From the NCBI GenBank assembly GCA_019828595.1, contig JAHQRK010000002.1:2604001-2668000 (forward strand): DNA of 64,000 nt, in the 5' to 3' direction. Positions within the stretch are counted from its first letter, which is position 1. Each line of letters begins with the position of its first letter. This DNA comes from Aphanomyces cochlioides. Lineage: Eukaryota; Oomycota; Saprolegniomycetes; Saprolegniales; Verrucalvaceae. Of this stretch, positions 55,596-64,000 are shown piece by piece. The notes below the pieces were generated by a model. It was not told the DNA's origin and made no database searches. It saw only the letters and a program-made list of their open reading frames with translations. Position numbers and translations under genes: made by a program.

Positions 55596-55926
55596 CCCTC
55601 ACTCGATCTCAAACGTCAGTGATCACAAAACGGATATGCTGTATTAACCGGATAGCTGCGAGCTTGGCTTCTGAGCCAAACTGCGTAGTTTTGGCTCAAA
55701 ATCGACCAAAGCCAAAGTTTGGATAGCTTTGGCTCGTGCGGTGGGGCAAATTTCTGAGCCAAAACTGGTTTAAACATGTTTTGGCTTTGCTTTGGCTCAC
55801 GCGTTGGAGATGCTCTAAATGTTGAGCTTTAAATTTGAAAGCTCAGAATCTTTGAAATAGTTTTCTAAAATATTTTAAAACCTAACTTTGGCTTTCGTTG
55901 AATATCCGTGGAGAGTGCAGCATCAT

Positions 55927-56300
55927 TATCAAATATAACAATCACACACACGCAGAAAGCAAGCAATAGAGAAGGGTATACACAATACGTAGAGCTAGAA
56001 GGAGCTCAGTTCCGAGGAAGCAAATTGAGTAGTGAGCATTCCTCTTCACATCATAGCTGATGCACGCCGTGAAGCATAACCAACCATCAACATATGATAA
56101 TGTAACAAATGTTACATTAAATATGATTGGTTGATGACCTTGTTCCTATTGTTACTTTGAAGGAGTCGGACTCCTCTTCATAAAATACACTTTAAATTAT
56201 AACTTGAATACATTATATGTTCGTTGCCGAAACCATGTAATAAAATAAGAATGAATCTCCACTATCCGTACAGAGTCCGGATATACTATCATTTCTGACA
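55927..56300 (-). repeat. Copia 3' LTR
   Basis: 374 bp from TATCAAATATAACAATC to TATCATTTCTGACA (plus-strand reading). Its plus-strand right border is followed by CTCCCAC, read on the minus strand as a short purine-rich GTGGGAG next to the LTR, the likely polypurine tract. Confidence 0.93.
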
Positions 56301-56363
56301 CTCCCACATGAAGAGTGAGGAGACTCCATTACCTAACCACAATTCTGCTGTTAATTGTGCTGT

Positions 56364-59300
56364 TTATCGTTGCGAAGGGGAGAGATCTCGCACACCCATC
56401 GCATGACGCAGGAATTGGAATTGCTTCACCGGCAGTGCCTTAGGATATCTGCAAGCATTTCCTCTGTCTTGCAGTATTTTACTTTGATTCTATCCTTTTC
56501 AACTAAGTCTCTTGCAAATAAATATCTAGTTTCGATATGTTTGCTGGCTTTGTGATTTCCAGGATTGTGGACTATGTCTATCGCTGCAGTGTTGTCGCAC
56601 CAGACAACAACTGGTCCAGATGGTTTGAATCCCATCTCACTGAGTAGGTGACAGACCCATTCGCTTTCCTTAATGCCCTCGCTTAGAGCGACCAATTCCG
56701 ACTCAGTCGTCGAGACTGACACACATGCTTGCTTAGAGCTGCACCAAGATATACAGACACCGGCTATTATAATTAAATAACCTGTTACTGACTTACGCTC
56801 TTTATGTTGAGTCGCGAAACTCGCATCCGTATAGACTTCTAACGAAACTCCGGCTTGGTTTCCATCTATAAGAAGTCCATATGTGGACGTCCCTTTCAAG
56901 TATCTTAGTACTCTCAGGGCTGCTTCCCAATGTAGTTTATTATAACATGATAAGAACTTACTAAGAGATCGCACGGCGTTTGCAATGTCTGACCGTGTGC
57001 CTCTAACTAAATATTGTAGTGAACCAACTAATCCTCTATAGTCATATGGTTGTTTCGCGATCTCAGCCGGAGAGAGAGAGGTTCAGGATACAGTTCTACT
57101 CCCACTAGCTGTGGTGTTTGAGCTGGTTTGCAGTTAACCATGTTATACTTCTCGAGCAAGTCGAAGATGTATTTCTCCTGGGATAGTGTCATGATTTTTA
57201 ACGATCTATTTCTCTCAACTCTTATTTTAAGTATGTAATTCAAGTCTCCAAGGTCTTTCATTTTGAATCGACTACTCAATTGAGACTGAAGATTGACTAC
57301 CAACTCATTGTTCCTCGATATAATTGTTAGATCGTCAACATAAACCACAACAACAATCCATTCGTCTTTGTGTTCTCCCACTTTTTGAACATAGATGCAA
57401 TATTCTTTGCTGCATCGTTCAAAACCAACTGATGTTAGAAGCTCATGTAGGAGTTGATACCAAATTCTAGGAGCCTGCTTAAGTCCATATATGCTTTTAA
57501 CAAGCTCATAGACTAGATGTTTAGAACGACTCTGCACAAAGCCTGGAGCCTGGCGCATGTACAGTTTGGTAGCATTCGGAATGGACCCATTTAGAAAGGC
57601 TGTGTGCACATCCATTTGCTTAATAATACAATCATGAATAACACCTAGTGCTAGAACCAGTCGAAGTGATTCAAATCGAGCAACAGGTGCATGGACTTCA
57701 TCACAGTCTACACCATACTCTTGATGGCATCCCTGTGCTACTAGACGAGCCTTGAAGCGCTCGATGGACCCATTAGAGTGGTACTTTACAGTAAATACCC
57801 AGTGGCACGGAATGGTCTACCAGGAGGTAGCTCAGTAAACTTCCACGTTTTATTATCGATTAACGACTGATATTCGTCATCAATGGCTTGACGCCACTGT
57901 GCACTGTTTGGACCAGTAAGTGCTCTTTTAGAGATCGAGGTATAACCACTTTTGGATATGGCTGAGTTGTTGTTGACATATCACCAACATTTACAGAATA
58001 CTCTGCCAGTTGATCAATAGATCGAAGTCCAGAATGCAATAAGTTTAGTAATTCATTCAATTCAAGAGACTCAGTTTTTGGATGACCTGATCGAATGATC
58101 GCATTATTGCAGACGTAGTCGTCGAAACGACGAGGGAGACGACGATTTTGTCGAAGTGATCTCGTGTGAGAATCAAGGGTTTGGGGTGGAGAGTCATTTT
58201 GACTCACCCTCATTGAAGTACTCCCACTAACTCTAGTAACTCGTGTTTTCTTTAACTGCAAGTTATGAATGTCACCATTGTTTGTCCTTTTACGATTAGA
58301 TCTGGCAGGTGAAGTAGGATCATCCACGTCTGAATGATTCTCGTCCTGTACGTCTACAGAAGTACTTCTTGAGGTGTGTGAGATGTCATTATCATTGTCG
58401 TGAGTGCTCTCACAACGAGCAGCGTTTCTCTCACGACGAGCAGCGTTGCTCTCACAATCACCAGCATGCGAACCCATGGCTCCTGCACTGGGCAGTGAGT
58501 CAATTGCTTGGGTTTCACTGAGCGTTAGGCGAGGTTCCTGGTGGTGGAAAACTTTGCTTACAGCATCTCCAAGGAACCCGCCATCAAAAGTAACATCACG
58601 TGCAATTAGAAACTTGTTATTATGAATATCTAATAGACGATATCCTTTGTAGTCTTCTGCTATTCCTAGGAATCGACACTTCATAGACCTAGATGAGAGC
58701 TTCTTGTCTGATCGAAGCTCTTGCGGTATGTGTGCGTAACACACACATCCCCACATATGAATGCGACTTAAATCAAGAAGGACACCATGAACACATTCAT
58801 ACGGTGTCTTGTCGCTCAGACGCTTGGAAGGTGTGAGATTTTGGATATACGTAGCATACATCAATGCTTCGGGCCACAACTTTGCATTCATATTAGCATC
58901 TAAAAGCATGCATCTAACTTTAGCAAACTTTGACTGGTGGTCTCTCTCAGCAGACCCATTCTCCTCGGGTGAATATCGATTAGACTTTTCATATTTAATA
59001 CCCAGTTCATTGTAGAATTTAAGAAGCGACCTGTTGTTGAACTCAGTGCCTCCATCAGTTCGCACTCGGCGAATGACCTTGTCTGTTTGTCTTTGAACCA
59101 TATTCACAAAGTCTTTAATAGTATTAGGAATTGTGTCCTTAGTCTTGTGCAAGGATGCCCATCGGTAAGACGACGCATCGTCTACAACGGAGCAGTAATA
59201 GCGAATGTCGCTAGTTGTGCCGTACAATCCTGTTTGTTTAAGTGGCCCACATGTGTCCATGTGTAGAGATCCCAATGGGTCAGGATGTCTAGTTCCAACA

Positions 59301-61271
59301 CGTCGTTTATAGGACATGCGTCTTTGCTTAGCTATAACGCAAGTCTTACAAAACATCTTTAGATCTTTTAAACTATCGACATGTAGATGAGGTAGACCTT
59401 TTATCTTTCCAGACGTCAACATACGAGTTAGAGTTTCTCTGTTCACGTGGCCTAGTCTCACATGCCACTCACGAAAAAGCTCGTGCGCTCGATTCACGTT
59501 CGTTATTATAGTCTGGCGAGCTGGCGCATGTTTAACTGCATGACATATAATCTGACGCTCATTGATAGAATGACTCTTAACGTAATAAGCTCCATTAATA
59601 CAGCTAGCAATCAACTGTAGTGCATTATCCTTAAACACGTACTTGTACATGCCACAAGAGCTATCTGCTATGTAATATCCGCATCGTTTCAATTGATATT
59701 CACTTAGTATATTAGCTTTGGCTCCTGGCACATAGGCTACATTTTTGAATGTGAATGGTCGAACTCCTTCGGGAGAATCAAACCAAAGCTTCGCTACGCC
59801 TAGATGTGTGCACTGAAGACCTTTCCCATCACCAAATTTGAACACAAAACCAGAGTGTACATTAGATTTAACTAGATATTGTACCTCTCCTGTCATGTGA
59901 TGCCCGCATCCGCCATCGAGTGCCCATTCACTTCTAGTCATTGAACGTAGTGTTAGCAAATGCGGAAATTGAGATGCAATTACCTGATCCAGCTCAACTG
60001 AGAGAGACTTCATGGAAGCTGCCACTGTCTCCATTCTAGGAGTTGCAGTAGTGTCAGCCACCAGAGCCGGAGAGTATTGCATCATATCGTCACCCATTTC
60101 GTCGTCGTCGTCGAACAATAATTCTTCGATCGACTTGGTCGAGTCATCATCGGGTAACTCGATTTCTCTTCTTGAATCGCCCATAGGTGGCAGCGGCAGC
60201 GGCACCTCTTCTCGAGTGGTCACGGCGCCACAGGGCACTTCTTCACGAGTCGCGTCCCGTCCTCGGGGTGTCGAATCTTGTATCTTCCTTGGCTTCTCAT
60301 AGATGTTGGATCGAGCCCATCCCCGGCTGAAGTCCTCTTGCCGCTTGGGGTACTTCCACTTGGGATGGTCTTGGCCAGCAACATCGTACTTCCCTTCACA
60401 GTAGAAGCATTTCATTCCTTGAGGCGTTGGACGCGCGTTGGCTTTTCCTTGACCGCCATTGGGTCGCTTGTTTTGATTGGCCGAAATATTGATATTTTTC
60501 GCTTTCCTGGCCCCTGATTGGACAATTTTCCGACGTTGTTCACAGGCACTTCCCATGGTCAAAATAGCCGATTTTCTTTTTTGACCGAAAACACCCACCA
60601 ATTTTGTCTCAACATCAGACACGGAGAAGGAAGAGTCATATTTAATCTGTGCACCATAAAATTGAGAAGGTATTTCATTCAATGCCAAATAAATAAGCAA
60701 ATCATTAGTTACACTATCTCGTCCCAAGTGCTGTTGGGACTGTGCATTGATCAAATTCTTTAGGGAATTCATCTCACCAAACCACGACTGAATCTTGTCA
60801 AATGGTTTTGAGCTATTTTGACTCATTGTCCCATGTAATTAGTAACAGCAGATACGTTAGAAATCCCGTATCGCCGATTCACCTCAGCCCACACCTCATG
60901 CATAGGAGTCTTTGAGTCAGTCGTATCTCGTAATTGTTGAACGAAAGACTTAGGAAGAAGAGCTAAGAGATAAAATCGAACCTTTTGCTCGGTTCTCTTT
61001 CTATTGTATGCATGCCACTGATCATGAACCTCATTACCAGTAGATTCTACAGGAGGCACACATGTCAACCAGTCCTCTATTTGATACGTGGCTCTGGTAA
61101 CTTTTTAGGTTCCCTAAGATAGTTTCCTGTCATCTCTAGAGTAAGTCCCTCGAGATAACTAATGAAACCTTGGGACCAAACACGAAACGAGGCCTTCTTT
61201 CCGTCAAATGCCAGAATAGCCAAGTCCGCAGGAAGAGATTGTTTCACAGAAGAAGCAGCAGGAATAGTCAT
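56364..61271 (-). pseudogene. Copia gag-pol polyprotein with multiple frameshifts
   Basis: ATG 61271 (MTIPAASSVKQSLPADLAIL) lies only about 8 nt inside the 5' LTR border. Breaks of one base are seen near 61085, at 60823-60826 (overlapping ATGA), near 57820, in the CTCTCTCTC run near 57080 and near 56430. Domains between them: gag zinc-knuckle remnant (CFYCEGKYDVAGQDHPKWKY, last Cys not in place), protease region WALDGGCGHHMTG with DGG where DSG or DTG is usual, integrase with HVRLGHVNRETL, CKTCVIAKQ, HMDTCGP, RTDGGTEF and ENGSAERDHQ, reverse transcriptase with VYVDDLTII, and RNase H with YTDASFATQHKERKSVTGYL. As read, it could not make one polyprotein. Confidence 0.88.
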
Positions 61272-61279
61272 ACTTGAAA

Positions 61280-61653
61280 TATCAAATATAACAATCACAC
61301 ACACGCAGAAAGCAAGCAATAGAGAAGGGTATACACAATACGTAGAGCTAGAAGGAGCTCAGTTCCGAGGAAGCAAATTGAGTAGTGAGCATTCCTCTTC
61401 ACATCATAGCTGATGCACGCCGTGAAGCATAACCAACCATCAACATATGATAATGTAACAAATGTTACATTAAATATGATTGGTTGATGACCTTGTTCCT
61501 ATTGTTACTTTGAAGGAGTCGGACTCCTCTTCATAAAATACACTTTAAATTATAACTTGAATACATTATATGTTCGTTGCCGAAACCATGTAATAAAATA
61601 AGAATGAATCTCCACTATCCGTACAGAGTCCGGATATACTATCATTTCTGACA
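61280..61653 (-). repeat. Copia 5' LTR
   Basis: 374 bp, same sequence as the LTR at 55927-56300 by eye. Its outer border (61653) touches the target-site duplication ATCAT that overlaps the ATG of the pseudouridine synthase gene; transcription of the element runs left while the host gene runs right. Confidence 0.93.
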
Positions 61654-61656
61654 ATC

Positions 61657-62660
61657 ATGAAGCTGTTCGCCATCGGGAAAGGCGACGTTCGCATGCGCCT
61701 GGATCGTTGGCTCAAAGCCAACTTCCAGCGGCCACAGAGCTTCTTCCAGCGGCATCTACGTCAAGTAAGCATTTTTATCTACCAATATGGTAAGTATGGT
61801 GTCGTGAATAGAAGCAGATCTTTCTCTACGATGTCCCAACACAACGACGTGTCAAAACGCGAGCAGACTTCATTCTCGAGGAGAACCCTGATTTGCGCAT
61901 TGGGATGACGCAAGCCCTCTACGATGCAATAGCACCAGACGCAGTTTCGTCTGCTGATCCTGTCGAAACTGTTGTGCCTCCTGAACTTGCTTTGCCCATT
62001 CTATACGAAGACTCGTCGTTTGTTGCATTGCACAAGCCTCCCCATCTTGCAACGCAACTCGGTACTTCCACAGATGATTCCGTTGCATCGCGATATCCAC
62101 ACTGGAAACTTGTGCATCGACTCGATAAAGGTTCTCTTTTGCACGACAGCTTTTGCGTCATATTTTAATGGCTTGTAGGCACGTCTGGCATTCTTCTCCT
62201 CGCGAAAACCCGTCTCGCTGCTGCTGATATGGCTACGCTTTTCCGCAACAACCTTGTCTGTGACCTTTTCACCTGTTCCATTCAAATTTACTTTGCTCTC
62301 TAGGTACAAAAGTCATATATTGCCCAAGTTCATGGCCATCTCACGGCTTTGACTGGTGTCATTAACGCACCTCTGGGTGATCAATCAGCCAAAACATCCT
62401 TCCGCGTCTTAAAAGTCGGCGAATACTACACAACATGGCTAGAACTTCAGCCTCATACGGGTCGAAAACATCAACTACGAAGGCACTGCGCTGATTTCCT
62501 CAAGACTCCTATCGTTGGCGACAAACGCTATGGTCTTCCATCCTCCAACTCAGATCGACCATCTCGCCTAATGCTGCATGCAAGTTCGCTATCATTTATC
62601 CATCCCACGACTCATCAGCGCGTCGTCATTTGGTGCAAGGATCCGACTTTCCACAATTAA
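61657..62660 (+). CDS. RluA-family pseudouridine synthase with S4-like N-terminus
   Basis: Converts uridine to pseudouridine in RNA. Four exons (61657-61764, 61818-62130, 62179-62255, 62304-62660) give 284 residues. The start MKLFAIGKGDVRMRLDRWLK begins an S4-type RNA-binding segment (RLDRWLKANFQRPQSFFQRH). The catalytic motif is completed by splicing: LVHRLDKGTSGILLLAKT, with the active-site Asp. Then VQKSYIAQVHGHL, LQPHTGRKHQLRRHCA and IVGDKRYG, all RluA-family marks. The ATG itself is formed by the target-site duplication ATCAT plus the following G, so the native 5' UTR and promoter now lie 5.7 kb away on the other side of a Copia element. Confidence 0.92.
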
Positions 62661-62698
62661 GTTGGAGACTAGAAGGCGCTATATTGTTGCTTCCTTTA

Positions 62699-64000
62699 CT
62701 ACCTATGGCTGTATGGCGCAATGGATGTCGGCATTGGCGGCGTCGTTGCTTGAATCAACGCATGTGTTGTATTCCACTGGGCGTGAAATCGTGCCATGAG
62801 CAGGGCCATCAAATTGTCATCATGCTTTTTCTCTGCGAAGTGAAGTGCAAGGCCACCGACGCGAGCACCAAATTCTAAAAGCGTCGCGACAATTGCAGCA
62901 TCACCAATCATGGCCGCGGTGTCCATGGGAAATGTTCCATTGGCCTTGGCAAGATTGACGTCGGCGCCAGCTTGGCACAGCATCACGACAATGGCTGGAT
63001 GGCGCTTTTGACAAGCGACAAAGAGCGGTGTGGTGCCATTGTACGTCTGGAGGTTGACTTGGACGACGCCGGTCGAGAGCAAGTAGTCAACGATCGCGTT
63101 GTGTCCTTCTTCGCATGCAATGAAGAGTGGAGAGAGGCCCGAGCGAGTCTGCATGTTGAGATTGCACTGGGCTGTCATGTGAAGCAGCTGAACAATGTCC
63201 AAATGGCCCATGCGGACGGCGATATGCAGCGCGGCACTTTGATCATCCATCGTTGCATGTGCATCGACACCACACTGGAGCAAGAGCGCAACAACGTCGA
63301 GTTTTCCTTCCTGAGCGGCAATGTACAAGCACGAGACGCCGCCGTGGGCCCGTCGAAAGTTTGGATTCGCGCCGTGGCCACACAACACTTGGACAATATC
63401 TTTGTGGCCCATTTGGCATGCGAGATAGAGCGGTGTCACGCCATTCTCCATGACTGTGTTGGGATCCAAACCAAATGCGAGAAGGTCTCTGACAATGCCG
63501 ACGTGGGAGCGCTCGCAAGCTAGACATAACGCTAGCATGAGCTCTTCCATTGTCGTTTTCTTCTTGACGAAGCTTGGTCGACGCGCACGGTGCCGCATGA
63601 GTTGATGGACCGAAGACCTCGAGCCGTTCTTCGCAGCAACACAGAGCGCTGTTGTGTTGGCGATTGTCTTCGAATCGGGGGTTGCATTGTGCTGCAGCAG
63701 CAACGTCACAACGTCAGTCCAGTCCATTTCGCTTGCAAAGTAGAGCGGCGTGGCGAGCGAAATCGTCCGCGCGTTGACGCAAGCGCCACGAGCGAGCAAG
63801 TGACTGACGTTGGACACACTGCCAGCTGCAGCAGCTAAACACAAAGGCGTCGCACCGTCTTTGTCAGTGAAGTTGACAGCAGCGCCAAGTTTGAGCAATC
63901 GAGGCACGAGCATCTCCACGTCGTTTTCACAAGCGTACAACAGCGCCGATACCATCTTGTCATTGTCCATCGGCACATCGACCAAAGCACTGGCATGGCT
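62699..64000 (-). CDS. ankyrin-repeat protein, 5' end uncertain at window edge
   Basis: Ankyrin repeats mediate protein-protein contact. About ten to eleven repeats of 33 residues are visible (for example NGVTPLYLACQMGHKDIVQV, GGVSCLYIAAQEGKLDVVAL, SGLSPLFIACEEGHNAIVDY, NGTTPLFVACQKRHPAIVVM), followed by a short tail (WNTTHALIQATTPPMPTS) and a stop at 62699. The frame is open to the window edge; ATG 63970 (MDNDKMVSALLYACENDVEM) is a plausible start because a repeat begins there, but an upstream part cannot be excluded. No catalytic domain is attached in the visible part. Confidence 0.88.
   Translation of the reverse strand, partial: SHASALVDVPMDNDKMVSALLYACENDVEMLVPRLLKLGAAVNFTDKDGATPLCLAAAAGSVSNVSHLLARGACVNARTISLATPLYFASEMDWTDVVTLLLQHNATPDSKTIANTTALCVAAKNGSRSSVHQLMRHRARRPSFVKKKTTMEELMLALCLACERSHVGIVRDLLAFGLDPNTVMENGVTPLYLACQMGHKDIVQVLCGHGANPNFRRAHGGVSCLYIAAQEGKLDVVALLLQCGVDAHATMDDQSAALHIAVRMGHLDIVQLLHMTAQCNLNMQTRSGLSPLFIACEEGHNAIVDYLLSTGVVQVNLQTYNGTTPLFVACQKRHPAIVVMLCQAGADVNLAKANGTFPMDTAAMIGDAAIVATLLEFGARVGGLALHFAEKKHDDNLMALLMARFHAQWNTTHALIQATTPPMPTSIAPYSHR

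Larger units (their letters stand above)
53194..55815. mobile_element. PIF/Harbinger DNA transposon, decayed
   Basis: The ends are GAGCATCTCCAACGC (53194-53208) and its inverse GCGTTGGAGATGCTC (55801-55815), flanked on both sides by TAA (53191-53193, 55816-55818), the TWA-type 3-bp target-site duplication of this superfamily. It carries the two expected genes in opposite orientations: a DDE transposase (plus) and a Myb/trihelix-like DNA-binding protein (minus). Subterminal zones hold many AGCCAAA/TTTGGCT words, likely transposase binding sites. Both genes are broken. Confidence 0.92.
55927..61653 (-). mobile_element. Ty1/Copia LTR retrotransposon, full length with matching LTRs
   Basis: Bounded by two 374-bp LTRs and the 5-bp target-site duplication ATCAT (55922-55926 and 61654-61658). 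The coding strand is minus, with the order gag, protease, integrase, reverse transcriptase, RNase H, which is the Copia order. The LTR starts TGTCAGAAAT on the minus strand but ends without the usual CA. The two LTRs agree at every position I compared, which means a recent insertion, yet the coding region carries several frameshifts. Confidence 0.93.

Overview
The window looks like nuclear DNA of an oomycete, most likely a Saprolegniales member such as Aphanomyces. The evidence is dense genes on both strands, GT-AG introns that are nearly all 40-57 nt long, eukaryotic housekeeping genes (BiP, ubiquitin E1, kinesin-5, NUF2), NEK kinase and MORN proteins as expected in a zoosporic organism, and Harbinger and Copia transposons. 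The lineage is inferred from these traits, not from a search. No rRNA, tRNA, CRISPR array or prokaryotic operon was seen.

Layout. 0-14 kb: ER chaperone BiP (-, cut by the window edge), a coiled-coil protein (+), a MORN-repeat protein with acidic tail (-), a very small gene (+), a small thaumatin-like secreted protein (+), ubiquitin-activating enzyme E1 (-) and an EF-hand-like coiled-coil protein (+). 14-28 kb: a NEK-type kinase (+) that overlaps tail to tail with a mahogunin/MGRN1-like RING ligase (-), three claudin-like four-helix membrane proteins separated by a 3.4 kb gap holding three short inverted-repeat elements, then kinesin-5 (-). 28-41 kb: isocitrate lyase (-), a type I membrane protein (+), a PX-domain protein (-), a glycoside hydrolase 5 relic (-), a protein with two SET domains (+), an intron-bearing KDO transferase of the WaaA/KdtA family (+), a two-RRM Gly/Tyr-rich RNA-binding protein (-) and a METTL26-type methyltransferase (+). 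42-51 kb: three beta-carbonic anhydrase genes enclose a duplicated segment carrying a basic secreted protein and its degraded copy. 51-64 kb: NUF2 (-), a dead PIF/Harbinger element, a Copia retrotransposon with two matching LTRs, an RluA-type pseudouridine synthase (+) and an ankyrin-repeat protein (-) at the edge.

The genes do not form one pathway. BiP, E1 and the MGRN1-like ligase belong to protein quality control; kinesin-5, NUF2 and NEK to mitosis or the flagellar apparatus; isocitrate lyase to the glyoxylate shunt; the carbonic anhydrases to bicarbonate supply. The notable points are: the Copia insertion whose target-site duplication contains part of the ATG of the pseudouridine synthase; the split of a roughly 0.33 kb NUF2/pseudouridine synthase divergent promoter by 8.3 kb of transposons; the KDO transferase; the carbonic anhydrase cluster around a duplicated secreted basic protein; and short promoter words (TTATCCGGATG, GAGCCAATCAAATCGC, ATAC-N4-ATCAAG) that recur in front of unrelated genes.

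Exon joins were worked out by eye from reading frames and GT-AG sites. They are firm where a family motif is restored across the junction and tentative elsewhere, as stated in each entry.
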